Positions 49,543 through 59,248 are shown, counted from the first letter of the stretch. The stretch: 64,000 nt of DNA from Microbacterium sp. LWH13-1.2 (GCF_038397735.1 NZ_CP151635.1:3100001-3164000); one strand, 5' to 3'. Numbers and translations: made by a program. Notes: generated from the letters alone by a model not told the origin.

Positions 49543-50874
49543 TTACTCCTTGACGGGGATCGACGCGGCCTTGAGCGCGTCGACGGTCGCCGTCTGACCC
49601 TTCTCGATCGCGTCGAGCAGCGTGCCGCTGCCCGAGACCGCGGCCTTGAACCCGTCGGACACATCCGAGTAGGTCTGGGTCATGGTCGGGCCCCACGCGA
49701 AGTCGGGCGAGACCTGGGTGGCGGCGTCGGCGAAGACGTCGTAGATCTTCTGCCCGCCGTAGAACTCGACGCCCTCGGCGTAGACCGGAAGGTCGAGCCC
49801 CGCTGTAGTGGCCGGGTAGAGGTTGGCCGCCTCGGCGAGCGCGGTCAGCGCCTCATCCGACGTGTTGAGCCACAGTGCGAACTTCGTCGCCTCGTAGAGG
49901 TGCTCGCTGCCCTTGAGCACGGCGGTCGACGAACCGCCCCAGTTGCCGGCGGCGGATCCGCCCTCTTCCCACTGCGGGAGCGGTGCGACGGCCCAGTTGC
50001 CCGCCGTGTCGGGTGCGCCGCTCGAGATCGAGTTGGCACCCCAGACGGCGGAGTTCCAGGTCCAGACCTGACCGGAGTTGTAGGCGTTGTTCCACTCGTC
50101 GGTCCAGGCGGGAACCGTCGCGACGAGGTCGTCGTCGAGCATGCTCTGCCAGAAGTCCGCGACCGTGGCGGTGGCGTCATCGGCCATCGAGACCGTCCAG
50201 CCCTCGTCGTCGCTCGAGAACCACTGGGCGCCGTCCTGCCAGGCGAAGCCCGCGAACTGGTTGATGTCGGACTGCGAGAAGTTGGTGATGTATCCGCCGA
50301 GGTCGCGGATCTTCACGGCTGCTTCGCGGTACTCGTCCCACGTGGTCGGGATCTCGATGCCGTTCTGCTCGAACAGGTCGGCGCGGTAGAACAGCGCCAT
50401 GGGTCCGGTGTCCTGCGGAACGCCGTAGACGCCCTCGGTGCCGAGGGTGACCTGTCCCCAGGCCCAGTCGACGAACTGGTCCTCTGCGGCGACCACGTCT
50501 TCGCAGGCGCTGAGGTCTTCGAGGCCGTCCTGCACGAGGAAGTTCGGCAGCGCGTCGTACTCGATCTGACCGAGGTCGGGGGCGTCGCCCGCCTTGAGCT
50601 GGTTGAAGAAGTTCTGGTACGTGCCGCCGTTGCCGTTGGGGCCGGTCTGCACGTCGACCTGGATCTCGGGGTTGGCCTCGTTCCAGATCTCGACGACGTC
50701 TTCGATGCCGGGGATCCAGGAGGTGAACTCGAGCGTGACGTCGCCGTCGGCCGGGGTGCACGAGGCGGCGTCGCCGCCGGTGCCCGAGCTGTCTCCGCCG
50801 GACGCCGAGCAACCGGCAAGCGCGAACGCCGAGATGGCGATGACAGCGGCTGCCTTCATCTTCGAATGCTGCAT
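49543..50874 (-). CDS. Sugar ABC transporter substrate-binding lipoprotein
   Basis: 443 residues. A signal peptide with lipobox FALAGC (Cys22) is followed by an extracellular solute-binding (family 1) domain: DVTLEFTSWIPGIEDVVEIW at the start, then YGVPQDTGPMALFYRADLFE. It binds an oligosaccharide, by context a galactoside, and hands it to the two permeases encoded upstream. It is transcribed after the second permease gene with an 88-bp gap. A terminator follows. Confidence 0.92.
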   Translation of the reverse strand: MQHSKMKAAAVIAISAFALAGCSASGGDSSGTGGDAASCTPADGDVTLEFTSWIPGIEDVVEIWNEANPEIQVDVQTGPNGNGGTYQNFFNQLKAGDAPDLGQIEYDALPNFLVQDGLEDLSACEDVVAAEDQFVDWAWGQVTLGTEGVYGVPQDTGPMALFYRADLFEQNGIEIPTTWDEYREAAVKIRDLGGYITNFSQSDINQFAGFAWQDGAQWFSSDDEGWTVSMADDATATVADFWQSMLDDDLVATVPAWTDEWNNAYNSGQVWTWNSAVWGANSISSGAPDTAGNWAVAPLPQWEEGGSAAGNWGGSSTAVLKGSEHLYEATKFALWLNTSDEALTALAEAANLYPATTAGLDLPVYAEGVEFYGGQKIYDVFADAATQVSPDFAWGPTMTQTYSDVSDGFKAAVSGSGTLLDAIEKGQTATVDALKAASIPVKE

Positions 50875-50962
50875 TTCGATCCTTTCGTGGATGCGATGGG
50901 GGTGGTGCGGGTGGGTGGTGCGGGTGGTGCAGGCCGTCCGGGCGATCCGGTCGGCCGCCTGC

Positions 50963-51871
50963 TCACTTCAGGGCGCCGGCGCCCAGTCCGTTGCGCCAGA
51001 AGCGCTGGAGCAGGAGGAAGGTCACGATCAGCGGGATGACCGACAGCAGAGCGCCGATCAGCACGAGACCGCGGAGTTCGGGCAACTGGTTCAGCTGGTT
51101 GTTCCAGTTGTAGAGACCGAAGACGACGGGGAAGAGCTCTTCGCTGCGCAGCATGATCATCGGCAGGAAGAAGTTGTTCCAGATGGCCACGAACTGGAAC
51201 AGGAACATCGTCACCAGCGCGGGGGTCATCAGACGGATGCTGACCGTGAAGAACGTGCGGATCTCGCCCGCGCCGTCGAGGCGGCTGGCCTCGAGCAGCT
51301 CGTCGGGCACCGAGGAGCTCGCGAAGATCCGCGCCAGGTACACCCCGAACGGACTCACGATCGACGGCAGGAAGACCGACCAGAACGTGTTGGTCAGCTG
51401 TGCCTGACTGAAGATCAGGAACAGCGGCAGCGCGAGCGCGGTCGCAGGCACGAGCACGCCACCCAGCACGATGTCGAACATCAGGTCGCGACCCGGGAAG
51501 CGGTACTTGGCCAGCGCGTAGCCGGCCATGGCGGCGAGCAGCGTGGCGATGGCACCACCGAGCGCGGCGTAGAGCACCGAGTTCAGCAGCCAGCGCAGGT
51601 AGATGCCGTCGCGGTAGGTGAACAGCTCGGCGATGTTGTCGAACAGGTGGAAGTCGGCGAACCACAGCGGAGCCGTGGTCAGGATGTCGCCGGTCTCCTT
51701 GCTGGACGCGACGAGCAGCCACCACAGCGGCAGCAGGAAGTAGACCGTGAACACGGCCATGATCAGCATCGCGGCGGTGCGCGAGATGCCCGATTCGCGA
51801 GCGGCCTTTCCGCCCGTGGCGGTGCCGCGCTTCGACGCGCGACCCGGGGCGACGATCGACATGGTGCTCAT
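50963..51871 (-). CDS. Carbohydrate ABC transporter permease (MalG-like)
   Basis: 302 residues, about six TM helices. The signature EAA loop is DELLEASRLDGAGEIRTFFT near residue 200. It is the second membrane subunit of a CUT1 importer. Its ATG overlaps the upstream permease stop (ATGA). The long 4-nt overlap chain with GH42 and MalF-like genes defines one operon. Confidence 0.92.
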   Translation of the reverse strand: MSTMSIVAPGRASKRGTATGGKAARESGISRTAAMLIMAVFTVYFLLPLWWLLVASSKETGDILTTAPLWFADFHLFDNIAELFTYRDGIYLRWLLNSVLYAALGGAIATLLAAMAGYALAKYRFPGRDLMFDIVLGGVLVPATALALPLFLIFSQAQLTNTFWSVFLPSIVSPFGVYLARIFASSSVPDELLEASRLDGAGEIRTFFTVSIRLMTPALVTMFLFQFVAIWNNFFLPMIMLRSEELFPVVFGLYNWNNQLNQLPELRGLVLIGALLSVIPLIVTFLLLQRFWRNGLGAGALK

Positions 51872-52797
51872 GCGTTCTGCTCCTTGCGCTGCATGTACTT
51901 CATGAAGCCGAACGACAGCACGAAGGTCGTCACGGCGAGCACGACCGAGAAGGCCGCCGCCAGGTTGGTGTTCGGGATGGATGCCGTGGCGTAGACGGTC
52001 ATGTTCGGGGTGAAGGTGCTGGTGACCGCGGAGCTGAACGACCGGAACACCTGCGGCTCGGCGAGCAGCTGCAGCGTGCCGATGATCGAGAAGATCGCGG
52101 TCATGACGATCGCCGGGCGCACCAGCGGGATCTTGATCGACCAGGCGATGCGCCACTGGCTCGCGCCGTCGAGGCGAGCCGCTTCGTAGAGCTCCTGCGG
52201 GATCGAGAGCAGCGCCGAGTAGATGATCAGCATGTTGTAGCCGACGTAGACCCAGGTCACGACGTTCGCGATCGACCACAGCACCAGGTCGGCGCCGAGG
52301 AAGTCGATGTTCTTCGTGATCGCGGTGAACGGCGACAGGTTCGGCGAGAACAGCGATCCCCACATGATGGCGGCGATCACGCCGGGCACCGCGTACGGCA
52401 CGAAGAACGCGAGACGGAAGAAGCGCTTGCCGCGCACGAGCGGCGAGTCGAGCAGCAGCGCGAAGACCAGGGCCAGGCCGAGCATGACCGGCACCTGCAC
52501 GACGCCGAACATCAGCATCCGCCCCATCGAGGCCCAGAACGCCTCGTTCTGGAACACGAGCACGTACTGGGTGAGGCCGCCGAACACCTCTTCGGCCTTG
52601 CCGAAGGTGCCGTCGCGCTTCACGACCAGCAGCGACTGCCAGAACGCATAGGCGATGGGCACGACGTAGAACAGTGCGAAGAGCACGCCGAACGGCACGA
52701 GGAGGAACGCGATCGCGCCCTTGTGCGGGATGCGGCGGCGGCGACCGGGCGCCGGGGGCGCCGAGCCGACCGCCGGAGCGGTGAGCGTGGTGGTCAT
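51868..52797 (-). CDS. Carbohydrate ABC transporter permease (MalF-like)
   Basis: 309 residues with about six TM helices and the EAA-type loop PQELYEAARLDGASQWRIAW. It pairs with the MalG-like subunit. Its start overlaps the GH42 stop (52794-52797). No ATPase gene is in this operon, so a housekeeping MsmK-like ATPase elsewhere is inferred. Confidence 0.92.
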   Translation of the reverse strand: MTTTLTAPAVGSAPPAPGRRRRIPHKGAIAFLLVPFGVLFALFYVVPIAYAFWQSLLVVKRDGTFGKAEEVFGGLTQYVLVFQNEAFWASMGRMLMFGVVQVPVMLGLALVFALLLDSPLVRGKRFFRLAFFVPYAVPGVIAAIMWGSLFSPNLSPFTAITKNIDFLGADLVLWSIANVVTWVYVGYNMLIIYSALLSIPQELYEAARLDGASQWRIAWSIKIPLVRPAIVMTAIFSIIGTLQLLAEPQVFRSFSSAVTSTFTPNMTVYATASIPNTNLAAAFSVVLAVTTFVLSFGFMKYMQRKEQNA

Positions 52798-54803
52798 ACA
52801 TCCTCCTTGATGATGCGGACTCCGCCGGCCGGGACGAAGCCGGTGGCGGGTGCGTCGGTGACGAGGTCGTGCCCCGTGGCGACGACCTCGGCGCCGGAGT
52901 CGCCGTGATTGATGACGAACAGGTAGCTGCCGTTCTCCCCCGAGCGCCGGACGATCTCGACGTCGCGGCTCGCCCCCGTGTGCGTCGCGATGCCCGCGTC
53001 CGAGGCGAGGCGGGCGATCAGATCCCGGTAGGCGATGCGGTCGGGCTGCGTGGCGACGAACCAGGCCGCACCCTTTCCCGCCTCGCGACGGGTGAGCGCG
53101 GGGCCGCCTGCGGCGGGGCCGTCGGCGAACGACGCCACGGTCTCGGCATCCGTCGTCTTGAGTCGCTCGGCCCATACCGATCCGCTCGTGCCGTCGGTGA
53201 GGAACACGGTCTCCCCCGGACGCAGGGGCGCGAACTCCTCCGAGCGGATGCCGAGCAGGTCGCGGAACGCGCCGGGGTATCCGCCGGTGCGCACCCGGTC
53301 CTGCTCGTCGACGATGCCGCTGAAGAAGGTGATCAGCGCGGTCGCGCCGTTCTCGACGGCGCGGGCGATCGCCGCGGCATCCGCATCGCTGATGAGATGC
53401 AGCGCCGGGACGATGAGCAGTCGGTAGCCGTCGAGATCGCCGCCGGGGCGCACGACGTCGGTGGTGACACCGGCATCCGACAGCGCCGCGTGGGCGGCGT
53501 GCACCTGGCCGAGGTAGGTGAGCGCCTCACTCGGGCGGCCCTCGTTCTCGGCGGCCCACCAGCTCTCCCACGAGAAGAACAGCGCGGCGTCGGCGGCGAC
53601 GCGGGTGCCCGCGACCTCGCCGAGGCGCTCGAGCAGCCCGCCCAGCTCGACGACATCGCGCCACTGATCGGAGTCCTCACCCGCGTGCGGCACGAGGGCC
53701 GTGTGATACTTCTCGGCACCCTGGGTGGACGCCCGCCACTGGAAGAAGCAGATGCCGTCGGCACCGCGCGCGACGTGCGCGGCGATGTTGCGCTGCAGTT
53801 CACCCGGGGCCTTGGCGAGGTTGTACGGCTGCCAGTTCACGGCACCGGTCGATGTCTCCATCAGCAGCCAGGGCGCACCCTGGGCGAGACCGCGGGTGAG
53901 GTCGGCGGCGAACGAGAGCTCTTCTCGGGCGTCGTCGAGGCGGCGATCGAGGTAGTGGTCGTTGGCGATCAGATCCATGTCGCCCGCCCACGTCCAGTAG
54001 TCGAGGTTGCGGATGTGCGCGGTGACCATGAAGTTGGTCGTGACCGGCACGGCGCTGCGCTCACGCAGGATCGCCGCCTCGGCGCGGTAGAGCGCGAGCT
54101 GCTCGTCGGAGCTGAAGCGCTGGAAGTCGAGGATCTGACCGGGGTTGCGCAGCGACAGCGCCTGAGCGGGCACGCGCACGTCGTCGAAGTCGCTGTAGCG
54201 CTGGCTCCAGAACGTGGTGCCCCACGCGCGGTTGAGCGCGTCGATGTCGTCGTAGCGGTCGCGCAGCCAGCCCCGGAACGCCTCGGCGCTCGTGTCGCAG
54301 TAGCAGAGAGCGTTGTGGCAGCCCAGCTCGTTCGACACATGCCAGAGCGACACGGCGGGGTGGTCGCCGTAGCGCTCGACCACGCGGGTCACGACCTCGG
54401 CGGCGTAGGCGCGGAAGATCGGCGAGCTCGGGCAGTAGCCCTGGCGTCCGCCCTGCTGGTAGACCGTGCCGTCTTCGCCGACCGGGAGGATCTCGGGGTG
54501 TGCGGCGGTGAGCCACGGTGCGGGTGACGCCGTGCCGGTGCCGAGGTTGATGCGAATCCCTGCCGAGTGCAGCAGAGCGATGATCTCGTCGAGCGCACTG
54601 AAATCCCACACTCCCCTGGCCGGGTTGATCGACGACCAGCCGAAGATGTTGATCGCCACGAGTCCGACGCCCGCCTGCTGCATGAGCCGCACGTCGTCGG
54701 GCCAGACGCTGCGGTCCCACTGTTCGGGGTTGTAGTCGCATCCGAAGACGAGGCCGCGCCCTGCGGAGAGGGTGGCGATGCGGTCGGACACAGCGGCGGC
54801 CAT
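52794..54803 (-). CDS. Beta-galactosidase (GH42)
   Basis: 669 residues from ATG 54803. The start reads RGLVFGCDYNPEQWDRSVWP; the acid/base Glu is in WHVSNELGCHN (about 158) and the nucleophile Glu in LLMETSTGAVNWQP (about 315). Four-cysteine region near 150-170 (CHNALCYCDTS) is the GH42 zinc cluster. It splits beta-galactosides in the cytoplasm. AAAGGAG lies 8 nt upstream. It heads the ABC operon and faces the lacI-type gene. Confidence 0.93.
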   Translation of the reverse strand: MAAAVSDRIATLSAGRGLVFGCDYNPEQWDRSVWPDDVRLMQQAGVGLVAINIFGWSSINPARGVWDFSALDEIIALLHSAGIRINLGTGTASPAPWLTAAHPEILPVGEDGTVYQQGGRQGYCPSSPIFRAYAAEVVTRVVERYGDHPAVSLWHVSNELGCHNALCYCDTSAEAFRGWLRDRYDDIDALNRAWGTTFWSQRYSDFDDVRVPAQALSLRNPGQILDFQRFSSDEQLALYRAEAAILRERSAVPVTTNFMVTAHIRNLDYWTWAGDMDLIANDHYLDRRLDDAREELSFAADLTRGLAQGAPWLLMETSTGAVNWQPYNLAKAPGELQRNIAAHVARGADGICFFQWRASTQGAEKYHTALVPHAGEDSDQWRDVVELGGLLERLGEVAGTRVAADAALFFSWESWWAAENEGRPSEALTYLGQVHAAHAALSDAGVTTDVVRPGGDLDGYRLLIVPALHLISDADAAAIARAVENGATALITFFSGIVDEQDRVRTGGYPGAFRDLLGIRSEEFAPLRPGETVFLTDGTSGSVWAERLKTTDAETVASFADGPAAGGPALTRREAGKGAAWFVATQPDRIAYRDLIARLASDAGIATHTGASRDVEIVRRSGENGSYLFVINHGDSGAEVVATGHDLVTDAPATGFVPAGGVRIIKEDV

Positions 54804-54828
54804 CGGTGACGCTCCTTTGCGGTTCATG

Positions 54829-54842
54829 TGTGCACGTGCACA
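54829..54842. promoter_or_regulatory. LacI-type operator 1
   Basis: A perfect 14-bp palindrome, TGTGCACGTGCACA, lies 26 bp upstream of the GH42 start, with the central CpG typical of LacI sites. It lies downstream of the likely transcription start. Confidence 0.8.
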
Positions 54843-54851
54843 GCTCGCGGC

Positions 54852-54888
54852 ATGAACGCAGCGATCGGGATTTCTGTGAACGTGCACA
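54852..54888 (-). promoter_or_regulatory. GH42 promoter with LacI-type operator 2
   Basis: TGTGAACGTGCACA (54875-54888) differs from operator 1 at one base; the centres are 46 bp apart. On the minus strand TTCACA (54880-54875) and GTTCAT (54857-54852) are 17 bp apart, so this operator covers the -35. Confidence 0.7.
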
Positions 54889-54943
54889 CATCGTCGCATG
54901 TCGTGACGAATCTCGTCAAGTCCGGGTCGCTAGGCTGTGGATC

Positions 54944-55954
54944 ATGAGCACTTCCGCCCGTCGTCGCAGCACCGTGCACGACGTGGCGCGCGTAGCCGGG
55001 GTATCGAGGGGAACCGTCAGCCGCGTCATCAACGGCGGCTACGTGTCGGATGCCGCGCGCACCGCCATCGAAGACGCGATCCGCGAGGTCGGCTACGTGC
55101 CGAACACCGCCGCGCAGAACCTCGTGCGCCAGCGCACCCAGGCCATCGCGTTCATCGTGCACGAGCCGCACGCGCTGTTCCTCGAGGACCCCAACATCGG
55201 CGCGATCATGCTCGGCACAAACGAGACGCTGTCGGAGGCGGACTACCAGATGGTGTGCCTCGTCGTTGACTCGGTGCGAGACACCGAGCGCGTCGCTCGC
55301 TACCTCAACGGCGGCTTCGTCGACGGCGCCGTGATCGTCTCGGCGCGAGCGCAGGACCCCATCACCAAGGCCGTCATGCGCCTCGACCTGCCGGTCGCCT
55401 ACGTCGGCCACCCGCCCGACGTGGACGCCGCCTGGGTCGGCGTCGACAACCGCGGCGCCGCGAAGGCCGTGACCTCACGCCTCCTGGCGACGGGGCGCAC
55501 CCGGGTCGGCATGATCGCGGCCGCGCTCGACCGCGACTCGGGCACCGACCGTCTCGCGGGCTTCACCGACGCGCTCGGCGACGCCTTCGACCCGACTCTC
55601 ATCGAAGAGGTGCCGCTGTACTCGTACGCCGACGGGGCCGCCGCGATGACGCGACTGCTCGCGCGCGTGCCCGACATCGACGGGGTGTTCGCCGCCTCGG
55701 ATGCCGTCGCCGCCGGCGCCATGTGGGCCCTGCGCGAAGCGGGCCGACGCGTTCCGGAAGATGTGGGCGTCGTCGGGTTCGACAACAGCACCTGGGCCAC
55801 CCGCACGACCCCGCAGCTCTCGACCGTCGACCAGCCCGCGCAGGGGCTCGGCGCGGCCGCCGCGGCATCCGTCCTCGCGCAGCTGCGCGACGATCAGCGC
55901 CCGCGGGCGGGCATCATGCTGCCGACGCCGGTCGTGTGGAGAGACTCGGCCTGA
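54944..55954 (+). CDS. LacI-family sugar-responsive repressor
   Basis: 336 residues. The N-terminal helix-turn-helix is VHDVARVAGVSRGTVSRVI; a periplasmic-binding-like core follows, with the LacI signatures GVFAASDAVAAGAMWALREA and VVGFDNSTWATR near 280. ATG 54944 lies 7 nt after TAGGCT (54931-54936), so it is probably leaderless. It should repress the divergent GH42-permease operon through the two TGTG-x6-CACA sites and respond to a galactoside-derived sugar. Confidence 0.92.
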   Translation: MSTSARRRSTVHDVARVAGVSRGTVSRVINGGYVSDAARTAIEDAIREVGYVPNTAAQNLVRQRTQAIAFIVHEPHALFLEDPNIGAIMLGTNETLSEADYQMVCLVVDSVRDTERVARYLNGGFVDGAVIVSARAQDPITKAVMRLDLPVAYVGHPPDVDAAWVGVDNRGAAKAVTSRLLATGRTRVGMIAAALDRDSGTDRLAGFTDALGDAFDPTLIEEVPLYSYADGAAAMTRLLARVPDIDGVFAASDAVAAGAMWALREAGRRVPEDVGVVGFDNSTWATRTTPQLSTVDQPAQGLGAAAAASVLAQLRDDQRPRAGIMLPTPVVWRDSA

Positions 55955-55963
55955 GCGCAGGCC

Positions 55964-56659
55964 TCACCCGCGCTCGGCGGACGCCGCCTGCGCCCCTCTC
56001 CCCCAGCGGAACGGCGAGACAGTCGGGTCGCCGGCGATCCAGAAGCGCCACGGGAACGCCGCGGTGCCTGCGATTCCCGCCACGCCGACGCGCGGCCCGG
56101 TCGCGACATCGGCCACCGGGTCGTCGCGCAGCCACAGCTCGGCGCGGGCGCCCTCGAACTCCTGGCCGGTGATCGCGTCGATGCCGTCGTGGATCGGGTG
56201 CCGCAGCCCCACCGCCTGCCCGAATCGGCCGGGGCCCCTGGCGAGATCCCGCAGTGCCGTTGCCGTCAGCGGGCTCGTGGCGCGGCGGCGCACGGCGACG
56301 GCATCCACTCCGGACACGACCTCGCCCGCGCGCATCAGGATTCCGCCCGCCTGACCGTCCGGCCCGCACACGACGTTGACGCACGAATGGATACCGTGAC
56401 TCAGGTAGACGTACAGATGCCCCGGCTCGCCCCACATCGTCGCATTGCGTGCGGTGCGGCCCATGCGTGCATGCGAACCCGGGTCGGCCTGGGTTCCGGT
56501 GCCATGCCCGTGATAGGCCTCGACCTCGGTGAGCCGGAGGCGCACCTCGGAGCCGGCGACGACCGTGCGCAGCTCGGCCCCGAGCAGCAGCGGGGCGACA
56601 TCGACCGCCAGCCCGCTCAGCTCGGCGCGGGTGGCGCGGTGCAGCGGATCCGACGACAT
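55964..56659 (-). CDS. 3-methyladenine DNA glycosylase (MPG/AAG family)
   Basis: 231 residues from ATG 56659. It carries VRLRLTEVEAYHGHG with the catalytic Glu, then NATMWGEPGHLYVYLSHGIH and a base-pocket loop CVNVVCGPDGQAGG, as in human AAG homologues. It excises alkylated purines. It starts 5 nt after the upstream beta-propeller gene and is convergent with lacI. Confidence 0.9.
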   Translation of the reverse strand: MSSDPLHRATRAELSGLAVDVAPLLLGAELRTVVAGSEVRLRLTEVEAYHGHGTGTQADPGSHARMGRTARNATMWGEPGHLYVYLSHGIHSCVNVVCGPDGQAGGILMRAGEVVSGVDAVAVRRRATSPLTATALRDLARGPGRFGQAVGLRHPIHDGIDAITGQEFEGARAELWLRDDPVADVATGPRVGVAGIAGTAAFPWRFWIAGDPTVSPFRWGRGAQAASAERG

Positions 56660-56664
56660 GGCGT

Positions 56665-58455
56665 CTAGAACTGCGGAGCCGTCTGGCACCATGAGGCGTC
56701 GAAGCCGGTGAGCGCCACGATCTCGTCGCCGGTGCGCAGGTCGAGCAGGTGCGTCTCGAGGTTCTGCGGCAGAGGCAGCAGCATCTGGTCGTAGGGGTTG
56801 TCGGCGAGATCGGGAGCGATCACGACCGCGGCGTACTGTCCACTCGGCGAGGCGCACGCCTGCAGGATCGAGTCCGTCGAATCGACCTCGAGCAGTGGCG
56901 TCGCCTTCCCGTCGTCGTCGACCCGCACGACGGCCTGCCCCGTCGGCATGCCGTCGGCAGCCCGCGCGACGACGTGACGCAGTGTGCCGCCCGGGAACGG
57001 CGTGATCGTCGTCGCCGTGCCGTAGTCCGGGTCGGACGCCTCGAGCGGCACCTCGGTGCCGTCCGTGAGATTCAGCTCGACGACAGTGCCGTCGAGGCGC
57101 TCCACGATGGCCGTGTACGTGCCTCGGGAGACGCCCTGGATCGTCGTCGCGAGCCCGAGCGACTGCACACCGGCATCGGTCGAGCGGTCGACGAGCGACA
57201 GCGCGCCGTCGAAGTCGATGAAGAGCACGGCGGCGCTGTCCGGCACGAACTGCCAGACGAAGATGTTCGCCTCCTTGCCGCCGACCTCCGTGACGACCGG
57301 CTCGTCGTCGCCGCTGAGCGACTGGGTGACGAGCACGCTCGCGCGCCCCTCGGTGTCACTGAGCTCCTTGTCGGAGTAGCTGTAGCCGACCAGGCCGCCG
57401 CGGTCCGAGACCTGGATCGCGCCGACGTAGCCGACGCCGGGGAGCGGCAGCTCGCGCTGGTTCTCGCCCTCGCGGTCCATCACGAGCAGCTTCGAGCCTT
57501 CGTCCTCCTCCAGCGAGACGACGAGCTGCGTCGACGTCGCTCGGAAGTCGTTGATGCTGTCGGCGGCGAACACCGGCACGGCCTCCTCTCCCGAGAGGTC
57601 GGTGCGGAAGATCGTGTCCTTGCCCTCGACGTCGCGGCGCAGCAGGAAGATGCTCGACGCGGGAGTCGAGAAGCTCGTCGTGAGAGTCGCGGCAGGTCCG
57701 CCTCCGGCGCCCACCGCGTCGGCGATGCTCACGGTGTAGTCGGTGTCGTCGTCGAGCGGCACGGTGAAGCGGATGCCGATGCCACGGCCGGCCGCGTCCA
57801 GCGTGAAGGGAACTGCGGGCTCGACCGTCACCTGAGACTCGTCGATCGCGGCGAGCGACTGGTTCGCCGTGAGGATGACGCGACTGCCCGAGGTCTCGAT
57901 GGCCTCGGTCGGGTTCACCTGCACCTCGGTGATGCGCGGTCCCTGAGTCAGGCTGACGGCGCCGAGTCCAGCGCCGACGAGCACGAGGATGCCGAGCACG
58001 GCGCCGAGGGCCAGGAGGAATCGGCGGTCGCGAGGCGAAGCAGGCTTCTCAGGCTTCGGCTCCTTCGCCGGCCTGGGCTCCTTCGCGGGCTTGGGCTCCT
58101 TCGCGGGCTTGGGCTGCTTCGCGGGCTTCGGCGCTTTGGCTGGCTTCCGCTTCTCACGTGCCGGGGAAGACTCGTCGGTCGTCGAGGGAGCGGAGGCCAC
58201 ATAGTCGGTCGAGGAGTGGGCCGCGAACGTGGTCGTCGAGTCGGCATCCGGCGGGACGAAGGTCGAACGCGTCGGCCGCTCGTCACCCGTCGGGCGGGCC
58301 GCGGGCCGCGCTTCGTCTCGGTCGGCTCCGCCGTCCTCATCCGACGCGGGAGCCGCCGCGGCCGCCGCGGCTGCCTCGGCCTCGCGGGCGGCGCGCATCT
58401 CGGCGCGTGTGCGGGGCGCCGGCGGCACCTCGGGGCGCTCGTCGTCAGTACTCAT
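56665..58455 (-). CDS. Single-TM protein with Lys/Pro repeat and outer beta-propeller
   Basis: 596 residues. The N-terminal part has Ala- and acidic-rich disorder, then a KPAKEP/KPAKQP tandem repeat (about 105-140), one TM helix (FLLALGAVLGILVLVGAGL), an Ig-like domain and a long beta-rich region with TolB/LpqB-like strands (LLRRDVEGKDTIFRTDLSGE). The outer part probably binds a ligand or envelope partner. It overlaps the TIGR03943 gene by 11 nt. The precise role is unknown. Confidence 0.72.
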   Translation of the reverse strand: MSTDDERPEVPPAPRTRAEMRAAREAEAAAAAAAAPASDEDGGADRDEARPAARPTGDERPTRSTFVPPDADSTTTFAAHSSTDYVASAPSTTDESSPAREKRKPAKAPKPAKQPKPAKEPKPAKEPRPAKEPKPEKPASPRDRRFLLALGAVLGILVLVGAGLGAVSLTQGPRITEVQVNPTEAIETSGSRVILTANQSLAAIDESQVTVEPAVPFTLDAAGRGIGIRFTVPLDDDTDYTVSIADAVGAGGGPAATLTTSFSTPASSIFLLRRDVEGKDTIFRTDLSGEEAVPVFAADSINDFRATSTQLVVSLEEDEGSKLLVMDREGENQRELPLPGVGYVGAIQVSDRGGLVGYSYSDKELSDTEGRASVLVTQSLSGDDEPVVTEVGGKEANIFVWQFVPDSAAVLFIDFDGALSLVDRSTDAGVQSLGLATTIQGVSRGTYTAIVERLDGTVVELNLTDGTEVPLEASDPDYGTATTITPFPGGTLRHVVARAADGMPTGQAVVRVDDDGKATPLLEVDSTDSILQACASPSGQYAAVVIAPDLADNPYDQMLLPLPQNLETHLLDLRTGDEIVALTGFDASWCQTAPQF

Positions 58456-59248
58456 ACGGGTCCTGCGGCTCGTCGATCGGCGTGACCGAGTTCGGCTCGA
58501 CATGCAGCGATCCGTCGGCATCCGCCTTGATGGTGCCCTCGACCTCGACCCACTGGCCGGTGTCGAACTCGCCCGCATCGATCGTCACGGGCAGGGTCGC
58601 CGGCTGCGCGTCGATGACGCAGTGCGTGATGACAAGGCGCGTGAGGTTGACCTCGTCTGCATCCGTCGGGGTGACGAATCCGGTCAGCGTGACCGTCTTG
58701 CCGTCGTAGGCGGCGGTGTTGGTCGCCGTCGCGAACACGCTCGCCCAGTCGCCCACGCCGAAGGTCGAGGTGTCGGCGACTCCCAGGGTCACGTCGTCGG
58801 CGCCCGCGAACAGCGCGGTCTGCTCGCCCACGCGGGACATCGCGAGCTCGACCGACAGCGATGCGGGCGGCAGCACGAGAGCGGCGACGACCACGCCGGA
58901 GGCGATGACGCCACCGGTCACCGTGCCGGCGAGGGCGAGGGTGCGGCGGGGCCCGGCCGGTGCATCCGCGTCGTGGGCATCGCCGTGGTCGTGTCCGTGA
59001 TCGCCCTCTTCGCCCAGCGGCAGGGTGCACGACCAGATGGCGCCCGCGAGAGTCACGACGGCTGCCGCGCAGGCGAACCACACCGACTCGGGGCTGATGT
59101 AGAGGTTGAGGCGGCCGGTGAGGCCGAGTCCGAGAGTGACCACCGAGATGACGGTGGCGAGACCGATGCCGAGCCAGCGCGAGCCGAGGGCGCGGGCGCG
59201 GGAGGGCTCGTGAGCGGTGTGCGTGCGGGTGTGGCCGTGCTCAGACAA
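58445..59248 (-). CDS. TIGR03943/YcgQ-family protein
   Basis: 267 residues. Two or three N-terminal TM helices flank a His-rich loop (GDHGHDHGDAHDADAP), followed by a soluble OB-like domain ending DGSLHVEPNSVTPIDEP with RLVITHCVIDAQ. YcgQ-type proteins pair with the YcgR-type permease next door and are often under Zur control. A metal-trafficking role is inferred. Confidence 0.85.
   Translation of the reverse strand: MSEHGHTRTHTAHEPSRARALGSRWLGIGLATVISVVTLGLGLTGRLNLYISPESVWFACAAAVVTLAGAIWSCTLPLGEEGDHGHDHGDAHDADAPAGPRRTLALAGTVTGGVIASGVVVAALVLPPASLSVELAMSRVGEQTALFAGADDVTLGVADTSTFGVGDWASVFATATNTAAYDGKTVTLTGFVTPTDADEVNLTRLVITHCVIDAQPATLPVTIDAGEFDTGQWVEVEGTIKADADGSLHVEPNSVTPIDEPQDPYEY

Noticed and set aside
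50875..50962. G-rich stretch with GGGTGGTGCGGGT repeats as a possible G-quadruplex regulator
   Set aside because: It is short and explained by local G-richness between two operon genes; no symmetry or conservation can be judged.
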